Of a DNA stretch of 64,000 nt, positions 18,701 through 28,108 are shown piece after piece; position 1 is the stretch's first letter; each line of letters starts with the position of its first letter. The notes beneath the pieces are model-generated. The model saw only the letters and a program-made list of their open reading frames with translations, did not search any database and had not been told where the DNA came from. The position numbers were made by a program, and so were the translations under genes. Where the stretch lies: assembly GCA_946480695.1 (NCBI GenBank), contig CAMLKG010000025.1, forward strand, positions 1-64,000, given 5' to 3'. This DNA is from an uncultured Cellvibrio sp. (GTDB taxonomy: Bacteria; Pseudomonadota; Gammaproteobacteria; Pseudomonadales; Cellvibrionaceae).

Positions 18701-18844
18701 ATCGCGAACCCAGGCATCAGTGTAATCGCCATGGTTAGTAATGGCTGTACTGGCAGGAAGCAATCCGGTAACTGGATGCTGTTTACTGAGAATGACTGTT
18801 TCGACCTCTGCGTATAAACGCTCCAACAGTTGTTTGTGCTTCAT
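15746..18844 (-). CDS. Large GH15 / phosphorylase-kinase-alpha-like protein
   Basis: A 1032-residue soluble protein whose N-terminal half resembles glucoamylase-fold (GH15) proteins and the alpha/beta subunits of eukaryotic phosphorylase kinase. The opening (HPVTGLLPASTAITNHGDYTD followed by AWVRDNVY) and the internal YGIWERGN and SRIYYEHDELGNFANVESEW segments are typical of this bacterial family. The C-terminal half (about 600-1032) has no motif I can assign. There is no signal peptide, so it acts in the cytoplasm. It lies downstream of the alpha-glucan genes on the same strand, which suggests a role in glycogen or maltodextrin turnover. Whether it is hydrolytic or regulatory cannot be settled here. 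Confidence 0.78.
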   Translation of the reverse strand: MKHKQLLERLYAEVETVILSKQHPVTGLLPASTAITNHGDYTDAWVRDNVYSIICVWTLGMAFRHQGEHHKSDQLEQATIKLMRGLLQSMMRQAHKVEAFKLSLDNRDALHAKYDTATGLPVVADDAWGHLQIDATSVFLLMLAQMSASGLRIVCTHDEVDFVQNLVYYIASAYRTPDYGIWERGNKVNNGKTEINASSVGMAKAALQALDGFNLFGKHGDKRAVIHVIADAISLARTTLASLLPRESLSKETDSALLSIIGFPAFAVGKETLATQTRDSVLTKLGGNYGCKRFLWDGHQTVLEESSRIYYEHDELGNFANVESEWPLFFTYLYITALFDGSEATAKHYRKKLESLMVYVDGIGLLPELYYLPLENVEAEKKNPRSQTRVPNENIPLVWAQSLYLTGLMLDEGLVSADDLDPLKMRRRSTRFIKSNVALVVLAENETVKQHLAKYGVIAETLQDIKPMGVISASSLMEAYAHIGENKALGLTGRPRRRVQSLATSQTYEINNKVYLSLSWLQSEREDYRRYDAQWVIESVIQEIQFIYKNWISSEVAVFTLLIDHRLYKVPNADLLFEVLRNYQLRNEEEYVGYASANLAYRASRVNSLTIPYFHVTSMSNQMQVSTAPDDALQASQLEPEAAVLLEKFYTESDIITYRKFSAYVKKHKLTDNIGLNGANITIKDLIRDIFYRSQKVNYWLLARFCFSHLIYTLTDLGDSLTLLAARNLTINVGDNNYTEIKVDQSFSNASYFESVRQLFPDLLERTLVQELISAIGSLIRSEPKLFDGLHSVHLRNFMLLCAMDKGDAEDVSMIEWLGLQSPAKLYKKIRTILTSRKKVFAQGINHVTPYKIHHNENIHDENPVLYDAMDTDWLEWRTARGLITHFDENFLKDIWHSLMFAEYLIFSNADGQRFVLDCKTIRRSMTPGEESFAHHIDQLTHQLHPAYYKSAMVEALYAYTQFCVNNPQMRFQQPLVFREVLERAAERYVRERKTQLLSLGLETDLTVFMQQSPHILNLYVTLIYAEITQPY

Positions 18845-19028
18845 AGAGTGTGCTGTCTGTGGTGTGGCGCCTGATCGGTAAAACGATGGCTGGAGGAGTT
18901 GAATCAGAGTCCGTGATTACGAATATATAATTTAACATAATCTACATTATGCGAAATCACATATTCCACGCTCCAGCCAAGGATCAGGTCTAAAAACGGG
19001 TTCTTTTCCTAATGGCGCCTGTATTAGA

Positions 19029-19391
19029 TCAGGCATTTGCCACCATATCAAACAGCTCGCTTTCTTGTGGGGTTTCTGGCGATTTATGTAGCATTTCAAT
19101 TAACTGGCTACCGGCCTCTTCAGTCAAGGTATCCAGCTCCACACCGAAGCCATGTTCAGCGGTATGGATAACAATCGAGTCGAACCGGTGACGTTGTAAT
19201 TTTTGCGGGTTGCGATAAACCAGGATCTCTATTCCTAATTGTTGCAACGGCTTAACGTCCGACAAATCCGATTCGATAAAAAGCCCGTGACGCGTGCCAT
19301 TCTTGATACGGCCTATGGCAACAGGAATTCCGTACCGGTAAATCAGGATTTTAATGTTGGCGTTTGAGCGCGCGCTACACCTATGTTCCAT
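19029..19391 (-). CDS. PilZ-like domain protein
   Basis: A 120-residue protein with RCSAR near the N-terminus (an RxxxR pattern, Arg4 and Arg8) and NGTRHG about 24 residues later, a form of the (D/N)xSxxG motif with Thr for Ser. Together these are the cyclic-di-GMP-binding signature of PilZ domains, and the length fits a single PilZ barrel. AAGGA lies ahead of the start. It sits between malQ and the GH15-like gene on the same strand, so it might couple c-di-GMP to storage-polysaccharide metabolism. The motif match is imperfect, so c-di-GMP binding is tentative. Confidence 0.6.
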   Translation of the reverse strand: MEHRCSARSNANIKILIYRYGIPVAIGRIKNGTRHGLFIESDLSDVKPLQQLGIEILVYRNPQKLQRHRFDSIVIHTAEHGFGVELDTLTEEAGSQLIEMLHKSPETPQESELFDMVANA

Positions 19392-19444
19392 AGCGATTCC
19401 TTAATATAGTTGAGTGAAAAATTTCTACCAATCGCCCAGGTCTG

Positions 19445-20959
19445 TTAACCAAGTCGATGATAGGCTGCCAGTAACTGCCGAATACGATCAGCAAATGCGG
19501 GTTCAACTTGATCCCACGAAAACTTCCACACCCAATTTTTATCCGTTGTACCAGGCATATTCATCCTGTGCCTTCCATCCAATTCCAGGAAATCCTGCAT
19601 GGGAATAATAGCCATCCGTCCCACAGATGCCAGGGCCACCTCAATCAATAGCCACGGCATCTCATCTTCCGAATTAAAACAATATTCCTTCACCTGTCTG
19701 CGGCTCGCATCGCTTAACGACCACCACCAACCGAGCGTTGTGTCGTTATCATGCGTCCCCGTATAAACAACTTCACAACCCGTATGGTTGTGCGGCAAAT
19801 GCGGATTATTGGTGTTGCCGTCAAACGCGAACTGCAACACCAGCATCCCGGGTAAATCAAACCGGTTGCGCAGGGCCTCGACTTCCTCGGTAATTACCCC
19901 AAGGTTTTCCGCCACCATAGGCAGCCTGGGATAAGCCTGAAAACAAGCCTTCAAAAATGCTTCACCCGGCGCTTTTACCCAGCACCCTACGCGAGCATCG
20001 TGGCTTTTACCGGGAATCTCCCAGTAGGCTTCAAACCCACGGAAATGATCAATACGAATCAAATCAAATAATTGCAATTGGGTTTTTAACCTGGCCAGCC
20101 ACCATTGGAAACCATCCGCTTCCATTAGATGCCACGCGTAATGCGGGTTTCCCCAATGCTGGCCGGTCTCGGAAAAATAATCCGGAGGAACCCCCGCCAC
20201 CGTTAATGGATGCCCGTCACTATCCAATTGGAAATAATGCTGTTGGGCCCAGACGTCGGCGCTATCGTGGCCCACAAAAATGGGCATGTCGCCAAATAAA
20301 TAAATACCTTTTTGGTGGGCATAATCTTTCAGTGAACGCCATTGGTTAAAAAACGCAAACTGTTCAAACAAGATCACATCAATTTCTGTTTTTAATTCAA
20401 CACGAATACTTCTTAAGGCTTTTTCATCACGTTTGCGCAAGTCAATCGGCCAATTAACCCAGGATGCGCCCCGGTAATGTTTTCGAATGGCGCAAAATAA
20501 TGAAAAATCGTCTAACCAATAATCTTGTTGTGAACAAAAGCTCTGGAATTCCTGGCGGATATTCACGCCTTCCGCAGTGTCAATAAATGCGTAAAAAGAA
20601 TGAGCAGATTTTTGTCGCGCAAGGGCAATATTTTTCTCACCATCAAGTTCGATATCCCCTGCCCTGATCCAGCCTTTTTCCAATAACCAATCCAGGCTGA
20701 TTAATTCGGCATTCCCTGCATGCGCTGAAATAGATTGATACGGCGACATATCTTCCTGGGTTGGGCCTATGGGCAACATTTGCCAAATGGTTAGGCCAGC
20801 CCGGTGCATTAGATCTATAAAATGATAGGCGTCTTTTCCCAAGGTGCCGAATCTATTTTTTTTATCATCGCCCCAACACGATTCGGAACAAGGCAATGAA
20901 GTGGGATGCAACAAAACACCAGCCGTGCGTCGTTGGAAAAGTGGTGATTTGTCTGCCAT
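19445..20959 (-). CDS. malQ: 4-alpha-glucanotransferase (amylomaltase)
   Basis: A 504-residue GH77 enzyme that transfers maltodextrin segments between alpha-1,4-glucans in the cytoplasm. Catalytic landmarks are visible: the nucleophile Asp in RIDHFRGFEAYW, the acid Glu in VAENLGVIT, and the third Asp in GTHDNDTTLGWW. The N-terminal GVLLHPTSLP and WQMLPIGPT segments are standard. The frame extends to a TTG at 20980, but the ATG at 20959 follows an AAGGGAAGGG ribosome site and is chosen. It lies 57 bases downstream of the GH57 gene in a glgC-GH57-malQ order, so the three are probably one transcript. Confidence 0.95.
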   Translation of the reverse strand: MADKSPLFQRRTAGVLLHPTSLPCSESCWGDDKKNRFGTLGKDAYHFIDLMHRAGLTIWQMLPIGPTQEDMSPYQSISAHAGNAELISLDWLLEKGWIRAGDIELDGEKNIALARQKSAHSFYAFIDTAEGVNIRQEFQSFCSQQDYWLDDFSLFCAIRKHYRGASWVNWPIDLRKRDEKALRSIRVELKTEIDVILFEQFAFFNQWRSLKDYAHQKGIYLFGDMPIFVGHDSADVWAQQHYFQLDSDGHPLTVAGVPPDYFSETGQHWGNPHYAWHLMEADGFQWWLARLKTQLQLFDLIRIDHFRGFEAYWEIPGKSHDARVGCWVKAPGEAFLKACFQAYPRLPMVAENLGVITEEVEALRNRFDLPGMLVLQFAFDGNTNNPHLPHNHTGCEVVYTGTHDNDTTLGWWWSLSDASRRQVKEYCFNSEDEMPWLLIEVALASVGRMAIIPMQDFLELDGRHRMNMPGTTDKNWVWKFSWDQVEPAFADRIRQLLAAYHRLG

Positions 20960-20972
20960 TAATGCCCTTCCC

Positions 20973-21006
20973 TTACCCAAAAGTGATACTTACCCCAAAG
21001 TGATAC
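20973..21006 (-). repeat. Tandem 17-base direct repeat ahead of malQ
   Basis: TTACCCAAAAGTGATAC (20973-20989) is followed directly by TTACCCCAAAGTGATAC (20990-21006), identical at 16 of 17 positions. The pair fills most of the 57-base gap between the GH57 stop and the malQ start, just upstream of the malQ ribosome site. It may be a slippage duplication or a paired binding site. Confidence 0.75.
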
Positions 21007-21016
21007 GATTCATCAA

Positions 21017-22753
21017 TTAACTTGCATGGCCTTGACGCATAACACCGCCGGACGCTGGATCCCCGCCACCAACGCTGATAACCTGATTTAAATAACCGGG
21101 AGCCGGTGTATCGATAAGTGCATAAAGGTTCATCAAATGACGACGGTATAAATATTCAAAATCACTGACGCTCTGCGCAGGGTTGTAATCCCCAAACCAC
21201 CAAAACCAATCAGAGCCTTCACATAAGGCCAACTGCTTTTCAATTTGCGCAAGATGCTCTGCGGAAAAACTGCGCTTGCGTAACGCTTGGTCCACTTGTT
21301 GTTTCGCATCGCACAGCATATCCCAACCGCGATTCTTATCTTTATCACCAATCCATGTAGAAAAAGTACCGTACACCCAACTGCCGGCTACCAAATGCGA
21401 CAATCGCAAAGGCTCCGGTTTCTGTTGGTCAAGGATCTCTCCGTAGGTTGAAAGCTCAAGCAGCGGATGGTTTGTTAACCGTTCATAAAGAGTGTGTAAA
21501 AAGTGAAAGGCATTTTCGGGAAAATATTCCCACGCGTTTTCGCCATCCATAATGACAGAGATGACCGTGTTTTTAGTGTCTTTAGCAGCCTTGGCAATAT
21601 TAACCATATGGTTAACCAGGTCCCCTACCGAATCATCGGAGTGCCAGGTTGAATATTTGAACCCAATCAGGTCAGACAAACCATCATCGCGGAAAAACGT
21701 TTTGACGTTAACCCCGGCGAACTCATAAGCGCGGTGCAATGATTGTTTTGCGCTTTGCCATTCCGCTGCGATTGATTGGTTTTCATGTGCCCGCAAACTG
21801 TTGTACAAAACGGAATCACCCGTTGCCGCCCATTCAAATTTAGCTTCCGCTAATAATTTAAGCGTGTCGTCGCTCAGGGAGCCTTCAGATGCCCAGCATC
21901 CGCGCGGCCGTTTACCAAAATAACTTTCAAACTTTTTTATGCCTTCATTTAAATGCCATTTCGCACGGTTGCGCCCGTCCGGATAACAAGTTGCGTTAGG
22001 CAAAGCCACGTCTGGCATCGCCTCCTTCGCAGAATTTAAATCGATTAATAAAGGAATAATAGGATGTGCGTAGGGGCTCATGCACAATTCGATTTGCCCG
22101 TTTTCCGCAAGTTTCTTATAACGCGGACCGATGGAAGCCACCAATTCGCCAATGATTGCCAACAATTCCCGGCGGTCATCCATGCTGAAGCCGCGCTCCT
22201 TGTGTTGTAAGCGCTGGATGCGATCATCGCTACGCCGTGGAATTTCAGCGAGCCAGCTAAGGTGGTACCACACACACAGATCTATTAAAAATTGCTCGTT
22301 TAAATAACGGCTGAAAAAAGGCTTTTCCTTAAAACCTTGTACCAACAGAGCAAGTTCGCGATAGGCGGGGAAGCGCTCAATCATACGCTCCCGGTTTGCA
22401 CGAAGATATTTTTGCGCAAGATCCACAAATGCCATGGTGCCGGGTGCCGGCATACTCGGTTCAACGAGTGATGCCAGCACTGCATCCTTTATTTTTTCAC
22501 CCTGTGAGAAATGTGCCGCTATTTGCTCGGCGTAATCCTCCAATTGTTCCAATAAGATAGGGGCAAAATTAACAACGGCTTTTGCTAGTGGCTGTGCCTC
22601 CAAATGTGCCGCCATGTCAACATAATCTTTAATGGCATGAAGATAAGTCCAGGGAAAATAATATTCGCCCGTCATTATGTCGCGATAATCTGGCTGATGC
22701 ATGTGCCAAAGGAATACCACCTTCGTTTTGCCATTATTAACCATTAACTTCAT
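21017..22753 (-). CDS. GH57 family alpha-glucan-acting enzyme
   Basis: A 578-residue glycoside hydrolase family 57 protein, cytoplasmic (no signal peptide). The opening [12 protein letters not shown], the nucleophile Glu region [12 protein letters not shown], and the acid Asp region [11 protein letters not shown] are the conserved GH57 blocks. Family members are alpha-amylases, 4-alpha-glucanotransferases or branching enzymes; since glgB (GH13) and malQ are both present, an amylase-type role in glycogen breakdown is a reasonable guess. The start overlaps the end of glgC by 17 bases (an alternative ATG three codons in leaves 8), showing tight coupling with ADP-glucose synthesis. Confidence 0.9.
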   Translation of the reverse strand: MKLMVNNGKTKVVFLWHMHQPDYRDIMTGEYYFPWTYLHAIKDYVDMAAHLEAQPLAKAVVNFAPILLEQLEDYAEQIAAHFSQGEKIKDAVLASLVEPSMPAPGTMAFVDLAQKYLRANRERMIERFPAYRELALLVQGFKEKPFFSRYLNEQFLIDLCVWYHLSWLAEIPRRSDDRIQRLQHKERGFSMDDRRELLAIIGELVASIGPRYKKLAENGQIELCMSPYAHPIIPLLIDLNSAKEAMPDVALPNATCYPDGRNRAKWHLNEGIKKFESYFGKRPRGCWASEGSLSDDTLKLLAEAKFEWAATGDSVLYNSLRAHENQSIAAEWQSAKQSLHRAYEFAGVNVKTFFRDDGLSDLIGFKYSTWHSDDSVGDLVNHMVNIAKAAKDTKNTVISVIMDGENAWEYFPENAFHFLHTLYERLTNHPLLELSTYGEILDQQKPEPLRLSHLVAGSWVYGTFSTWIGDKDKNRGWDMLCDAKQQVDQALRKRSFSAEHLAQIEKQLALCEGSDWFWWFGDYNPAQSVSDFEYLYRRHLMNLYALIDTPAPGYLNQVISVGGGDPASGGVMRQGHAS

Positions 22754-24002
22754 CCTGTCCTAACATGCCGGGGGTTACGAGTACAACGCCCTTGGGAGAA
22801 ACATGGAAGCGTTTTTTATCCGCTTCGAAATCGTATCCGATCACAGTACCTTCCGGAATTTTGCAGCGACGGTCCACCAATGCCTTGCGGATTTTGCAGT
22901 TACGCCCGACTTCTACACTGGGAAATAAAACTGAATCTTCAATTTCGCAATATGAATGGACACGAACACGGGGGAATAATAAAGAATGTTTAACAGCGGC
23001 GCCGGAAATAATACAGCCGCCGGCAATTAAGGAATCTACCGCATAACCGCGACGACCATCATCATTAAACACAAATTTGGCCGGCGCCACTTGTTCCTGA
23101 TAAGTCCAGATTGGCCAAGCGGCGTCATACAAATCCAGCTCCGGTGTAATGCCGGTTAATTCGAGGTTAGCCTCCCATAATGAATCCACGGTTCCAACGT
23201 CGCGCCAATAGGCCTCACCGCCGGAGACCGGATCGCGGAATGGAAATGCCATTACCCGCTGGTTTTTAATCATTGAAGGAATAATATCTTTACCGAAGTC
23301 ATGCGCGGAATTGGAATTGTCGCGATCTCTCAATAATTCACGGAACAATACTTTGGTGCTGAAAACATAAATCCCCATTGAGGCGAGCGCCTTGTCCGGC
23401 CTACCTGGCATTGGCTCCGGTCTAGGCGGTTTCTCGGTAAATTTAATGATGCGATAATCCTCGTCCATGTCCATTACGCCGAATGAACTCGCTATTTCGA
23501 GCGGCACCTCAATGCACCCGACGGTTATGTCCGCACCGCGCTCAACGTGGGCAGCGATCATGGTGCCATAATCCATTTTATAAACATGGTCACCGGCGAG
23601 AATTAAAACGTACTCAGGGTTATGGCGACGGATGATATCGATATTTTGTAGCACCGCATCCGCGGTACCTGCGTACCAGGATTCGCTCAATCGCTGTTGC
23701 GCCGGCAACAATTCAACAAATTCGCCGAGTTCACCGCCTAAAAACCCCCAACCCCGCTGAACATGGCGATCGAGCGAGTGAGACTTGTATTGGGTAAGCA
23801 CACTTATACGACGAATACCGGAATTTACGCAATTTGAAAGGGGAAAATCGATAATGCGAAATTTGCCACCGAAATGTACTGCGGGTTTTGCACGCCAATC
23901 CGTGAGCTGATGCAATCGTGAGCCTCTCCCACCCGCTAAAATTATCGCCAAAGTTTCTCGCGTTAAACGACTGACAAAACGACCCGACGTAGGTGTGTTC
24001 AT
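22737..24002 (-). CDS. glgC: Glucose-1-phosphate adenylyltransferase
   Basis: A 421-residue ADP-glucose pyrophosphorylase, the committed step of bacterial glycogen synthesis. The nucleotide-binding loop [14 protein letters not shown], the segment [17 protein letters not shown], the catalytic region [15 protein letters not shown], the glucose-1-P site [10 protein letters not shown] and the C-terminal left-handed beta-helix region are all present and in order. Length is standard. AAGGAAAAG lies ahead of the ATG. It is the first gene of the leftward group and divergent from glgB across a 375-base control region. Confidence 0.97.
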   Translation of the reverse strand: MNTPTSGRFVSRLTRETLAIILAGGRGSRLHQLTDWRAKPAVHFGGKFRIIDFPLSNCVNSGIRRISVLTQYKSHSLDRHVQRGWGFLGGELGEFVELLPAQQRLSESWYAGTADAVLQNIDIIRRHNPEYVLILAGDHVYKMDYGTMIAAHVERGADITVGCIEVPLEIASSFGVMDMDEDYRIIKFTEKPPRPEPMPGRPDKALASMGIYVFSTKVLFRELLRDRDNSNSAHDFGKDIIPSMIKNQRVMAFPFRDPVSGGEAYWRDVGTVDSLWEANLELTGITPELDLYDAAWPIWTYQEQVAPAKFVFNDDGRRGYAVDSLIAGGCIISGAAVKHSLLFPRVRVHSYCEIEDSVLFPSVEVGRNCKIRKALVDRRCKIPEGTVIGYDFEADKKRFHVSPKGVVLVTPGMLGQDEVNG

Positions 24003-24377
24003 TACAACTTTTCCTTATGGCTATTGTGTGTAACTACAATGAACTTTTTGTGAAATTAATTACAGGAGCTTGAGCAATATCAGTGCCAATAAATTGATTT
24101 TGACACTAACGCCACCCAGGCACGCCAGGCGAATACATTGTCCCGGAATGAAACGCTCGCCCAAAATACACGCTAAGTGTAGTCACAAATTTGGCATCGA
24201 ACCTGCAAATGTATTGAATTAAAATCAATTTTTTGCAAAAAATTGCTGCAACAAAAACTTGCGGATAACGCTAAGCTAGTAGAGCCCAAACATATGACAC
24301 TTTTATATAGACCAAAACCTTGCAAATAATGCGGAACACAAAATAATGCGACAATTTTTTTACGTAGGAACCAATGC
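24003..24377. other. Divergent control region between glgC and glgB
   Basis: These 375 bases separate two divergent glycogen operons and must hold promoters for both. No convincing gene is present: a 68-codon minus-strand frame crosses the glgB start and has no recognisable features. The right-hand third is AT-rich, with runs of A and T near 24220-24250 and 24290-24310. Confidence 0.6.
24320..24347 (+). promoter_or_regulatory. Candidate sigma70 promoter for glgBA
   Basis: TTGCAA (24320-24325) and AATAAT (24342-24347) are separated by 16 bases, matching the sigma70 hexamers at 4/6 and 5/6 positions. The -10 element ends 30 bases before the glgB ATG. This is a by-eye match in AT-rich DNA. Confidence 0.35.
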
Positions 24378-26585
24378 ATGTTAAATCAGAAGCAGGACAA
24401 GCCCTTATCCCATGAAATGTTACGTATAGTCACCGCTACCCACCATGATCCGTTTGATGTCCTTGGGCGCCATCCGCTTTTAAATACTCCATCAACAAAT
24501 GTTGATACTGTCGTCAGGGTATACCTGCCCGGCGCTCGCAGCGCCTCATTGTTGGTTAACCAACAAACCTTTTTATTGCAGCGAGTGGAGGGAACTGATT
24601 TTTTTGAGTGGTATGGTATGGGCGAAAAATTACCCCCCCGCTATCAAGTGCAATGGCATGATCGCCACAACCTGATGCATACAGAATATGACCCCTATTG
24701 TTTTGCACCATTACTGGGCGACATAGATATACATCTTTTTGGAGAAGGCCAGCATTGGAATATCTATCAGCACCTGGGCGCACACCTCCGTCAGGTGGAA
24801 GGAATAGAAGGGGTTCTTTTCGCTACCTGGGCACCCAATGCGGAGCGAATCAGTGTCGTGGGTGATTTTAATGATTGGGATGGTCGCCAACATCCAATGC
24901 GTGTACGCGGCAGTAGCGGTTTATGGGAATTATTTGTCCCCGGCATCAAACCCGGTGCCTTATATAAGTTTGAAATCCGCAACCGCGCCACCGGGGCTGT
25001 TTTCCTCAAGTCAGACCCCTATGGGCAGGCATTTGAGCTACGCCCGTTAACGAGTTCTATTGTCAAGGCGCAATCAGAGTATAGGTGGCATGACAACGAT
25101 TGGATTAACCAACGTATGCACTGGGACTGGCAAGCCTCACCCATGTCAGTGTATGAAGTACATTTGGGATCCTGGCGTCGCGGTTGGGCCGGGGAGTTTA
25201 TGAATTACCGCGAGCTGGCCCACCAATTGGTGGATTACGTAAAACCCCTGGGCTTTACCCATATTGAAATCCTGCCAATCACCGAGCATCCGCTGGATGA
25301 TTCCTGGGGTTATCAAACAACCGGTTATTATGCGCCAACAAGCCGTTTCGGAACCCCCGATGAGTTCCGCTACTTTGTGGATTACCTGCACCAACATGGA
25401 ATCGGCATTATTTTGGATTGGGTTCCGGCCCATTTCCCCAAGGATAGCCATGCCCTCGCCCGCTTTGATGGCTCCGCGCTTTATGAGCATGAAGATCCGC
25501 GTTTGGGAGAACATCGTGACTGGGGCACATTGATCTACAACTACGGACGCAATGAAGTCCGCAATTTCCTATTAGCCAATGCGCTCTTCTGGTTAAAGGA
25601 ATATCACATTGATGGTTTACGGGTGGATGCTGTCGCTTCCATGTTACATCTGGATTACTCACGCGAGCACGGCGAGTGGATACCGAATATTTACGGCGGC
25701 AATGAAAACCTGGAAGCAATGGCGTTTTTACAAAAACTGAATGAAATTTGCCATGGGCAATACCCCGGCACATTAGTGATTGCTGAAGAATCAACCGCCT
25801 GGCCGCAAGTTACTCGCCCTACCTGGGTCGGCGGCCTGGGCTTTTCGATGAAATGGAATATGGGTTGGATGCACGACACGCTGGACTACATCAGCAAAGA
25901 TCCGGTACACCGCCAATATCACCACAATCAATTAACCTTTGGCATGATGTACGCTTTCAGCGAAAACTTCCAATTGCCTTTCTCACATGATGAGGTTGTG
26001 CATGGCAAAGGCAGCATGATCAATAAAATGCCGGGGGATGATTGGCAAAAGTTTGCAAACCTGCGTTTGCTGTATACCTATCTCTACACCTATCCGGGTA
26101 CCAAATTATTATTTATGGGCAGCGAATTTGCCCAGTGGGGCGAATGGGCCCATGGCCGCTCGCTGGATTGGCATCTGCTGGAGTTTGATCGCCACCAGGG
26201 TATCCATACACTGGTGAAAGATTTAAATCATTTATACACCAGCGTGCCATCACTTTATCAACGCAGTTTCCGCAGCGATGGCTTTGAGTGGATTGATTGC
26301 CATGACAGCACCCAATCCATCGTCAGTTACATCCGTAAAAGCGATCAGGATTTTTCCGTTGTCATTTTAAATTTCACACCGGTTCCACGCACGGGTTATC
26401 GTATCGGTATTCCGGCGGCCGGGGCCTATCGCGAAATACTGAATTCCGATTCTATATTTTACGGCGGTAGCAATCTTGGGAATAATAGCCCACTTTACTC
26501 GCAACCAGTGGCCTGGATGAATCACCAGCAATCACTGGAAATAAATTTGCCGCCCCTTGGCGCATTAATTTTGCAGCTTTGCTAG
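24378..26585 (+). CDS. glgB: 1,4-alpha-glucan branching enzyme
   Basis: A 735-residue GH13 enzyme that creates alpha-1,6 branches in glycogen. N-terminal beta-sandwich domains (with [12 protein letters not shown] near residue 18 and a CBM48 region from about 130) precede the catalytic barrel. The nucleophile Asp is in [19 protein letters not shown], the acid Glu in [10 protein letters not shown], and the third Asp in [14 protein letters not shown]. Length matches the long enterobacterial-type GlgB. AGGAA is 7 bases ahead of the start. glgA follows after 24 bases, so the two are co-transcribed. Confidence 0.97.
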   Translation: MLNQKQDKPLSHEMLRIVTATHHDPFDVLGRHPLLNTPSTNVDTVVRVYLPGARSASLLVNQQTFLLQRVEGTDFFEWYGMGEKLPPRYQVQWHDRHNLMHTEYDPYCFAPLLGDIDIHLFGEGQHWNIYQHLGAHLRQVEGIEGVLFATWAPNAERISVVGDFNDWDGRQHPMRVRGSSGLWELFVPGIKPGALYKFEIRNRATGAVFLKSDPYGQAFELRPLTSSIVKAQSEYRWHDNDWINQRMHWDWQASPMSVYEVHLGSWRRGWAGEFMNYRELAHQLVDYVKPLGFTHIEILPITEHPLDDSWGYQTTGYYAPTSRFGTPDEFRYFVDYLHQHGIGIILDWVPAHFPKDSHALARFDGSALYEHEDPRLGEHRDWGTLIYNYGRNEVRNFLLANALFWLKEYHIDGLRVDAVASMLHLDYSREHGEWIPNIYGGNENLEAMAFLQKLNEICHGQYPGTLVIAEESTAWPQVTRPTWVGGLGFSMKWNMGWMHDTLDYISKDPVHRQYHHNQLTFGMMYAFSENFQLPFSHDEVVHGKGSMINKMPGDDWQKFANLRLLYTYLYTYPGTKLLFMGSEFAQWGEWAHGRSLDWHLLEFDRHQGIHTLVKDLNHLYTSVPSLYQRSFRSDGFEWIDCHDSTQSIVSYIRKSDQDFSVVILNFTPVPRTGYRIGIPAAGAYREILNSDSIFYGGSNLGNNSPLYSQPVAWMNHQQSLEINLPPLGALILQLC

Positions 26586-26609
26586 TTTTTATATTTAAGA
26601 AGGATCACC

Positions 26610-28061
26610 ATGCGGAAAAAAATTCTATTTGCGACCAGTGAAGTTTATCCACTCATAAAAACAGGTGGACTTGCAGATGTGACCGGCAGCTTACCCCGCG
26701 CGCTGACGAAGCTGGGATACGATGTAAAAATCGTTCTGCCTGCTTATGCCAGCGTATTGGAAAAAGCTACCGCAGTGGGAATGAAACCAATTGCCCAATT
26801 GAATGTGGACGGCAATCCAGTGAATATCAAACAAACCCGCCTGCCTAGCAGCAGGGTAACGGTATGGCTTGTTGATATTCCGGAGTTTTCGGAGCGAACC
26901 GGTAATCCCTATTGCGGGCCCGACGGAAACGACTGGCCTGACAATCACCTACGTTTCTACATTTTTTCCAAAACAATAGAAATTATTGCATTGAACCAGG
27001 CCAACCTGGACTGGCAACCCGATGTAGTCCACTGCAATGATTGGCAAACCGGTTTGGTACCGGCGTTGCTGTCATTGCATGCGGATCACCTGGCCACTGT
27101 ATTCACTATCCATAATTTGGCCTATCGTGGGCTCTTTTCGCACCAGGCATTTACCGAACTGAATTTACCACCCGCATTTTGGCATCACGAACGCCTGGAG
27201 TTTTACGGGCAAGTTTCTTTTATGAAGGGCGGCATCGCGTTTGCTGATTACTTGACCACCGTGAGCCCAAGTTATGCACGCGAAATCCAAAAGCCGGAAT
27301 TTGGTTATGGGCTGGACGGTTTATTGCGTTATCGCAGCGATTCACTTACCGGCATTTTAAACGGCATTGATACTGATGAGTGGAATCCGGCAACTGACCC
27401 ACACCTTAAAGCAACTTATAACCGTCGCACCCTGGGAAATAAATGTAAAAACAAGGAAGCCCTGCAAGAGCGCATGGGCCTGGAGATAAATCAACATGCC
27501 CCGCTCCTGGGGTTTATCGGGCGACTTGTCGATCAAAAAGGCATAGACCTTATCCTCTCGCAAGTTAATCGCTTATTGTCCGCTGGCTATCAGTTTGTAA
27601 TCCTCGGCAGCGGTTTCCCCCATTATGAGCAAACACTGCGGAACATCGCGGAACAGAATCCAAAAACATTCGCGGTTCATATCGGATATGACGAAGCATT
27701 AGCGCACCAAATTGAAGCCGGCAGCGATATATTTCTTATGCCTTCCCTTTTCGAACCCTGCGGGCTGAACCAAATGTACAGCTTGCGTTATGGAACACTG
27801 CCAGTGGTGCATGCTGTAGGGGGGCTGCGCGATACGGTATTTGAGTTGCCGTTTGATAAAATAGATTCACTTGCAAATGGTTTTGTGTTCAATCAAGCTG
27901 AAGGAAACGAACTGTTTGCTGCCATTGAGCGCGCCACTGCTGCATTTCGCCAGGAAAATATTTGGAAAAAATTGCAGCTTAATGCAATGACCCAGGATTT
28001 TTCGTGGGAGCAAAGTGCAAAGCACTACGCTGAAATTTATAGCCGCCTTCTCGCCAGTTAA
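26610..28061 (+). CDS. glgA: Glycogen synthase
   Basis: A 483-residue GT5 glycosyltransferase that adds glucose from ADP-glucose to the growing alpha-1,4 chain. The N-terminal ADP-glucose-binding motif KTGGLADVTGSLPRAL begins at about residue 18. HCNDWQTGLVPA, the linker GFIGRLVDQKGIDL and the C-terminal MPSLFEPCGLNQMYSLRYGT are the standard GlgA blocks. AAGGA precedes the start. It ends the glgBA unit and is followed at once by a strong inverted repeat. Confidence 0.97.
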   Translation: MRKKILFATSEVYPLIKTGGLADVTGSLPRALTKLGYDVKIVLPAYASVLEKATAVGMKPIAQLNVDGNPVNIKQTRLPSSRVTVWLVDIPEFSERTGNPYCGPDGNDWPDNHLRFYIFSKTIEIIALNQANLDWQPDVVHCNDWQTGLVPALLSLHADHLATVFTIHNLAYRGLFSHQAFTELNLPPAFWHHERLEFYGQVSFMKGGIAFADYLTTVSPSYAREIQKPEFGYGLDGLLRYRSDSLTGILNGIDTDEWNPATDPHLKATYNRRTLGNKCKNKEALQERMGLEINQHAPLLGFIGRLVDQKGIDLILSQVNRLLSAGYQFVILGSGFPHYEQTLRNIAEQNPKTFAVHIGYDEALAHQIEAGSDIFLMPSLFEPCGLNQMYSLRYGTLPVVHAVGGLRDTVFELPFDKIDSLANGFVFNQAEGNELFAAIERATAAFRQENIWKKLQLNAMTQDFSWEQSAKHYAEIYSRLLAS

Positions 28062-28072
28062 CATTACGCCGA

Positions 28073-28103
28073 GTGTAAACGAGCCCATGGCTCGTTTTTA
28101 CAC
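28073..28103. terminator. Bidirectional terminator between glgA and oppDF
   Basis: A long inverted repeat centred on CAT. The left arm GTGTAAACGAGCC pairs with the right arm GGCTCGTTTTTACAC with a two-base bulge, and A and T runs on both flanks let it act on either strand. It lies between the convergent ends of glgA and oppDF. Confidence 0.85.
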
Positions 28104-28108
28104 TTCAC

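Noticed and set aside
20959..20980. TTG start for malQ at 20980
   Set aside because: The ATG at 20959 has a strong purine-rich ribosome site at the right distance.
24173..24379. 68-codon minus-strand frame in the glgC-glgB gap
   Set aside because: It crosses the glgB start and covers the expected promoters.
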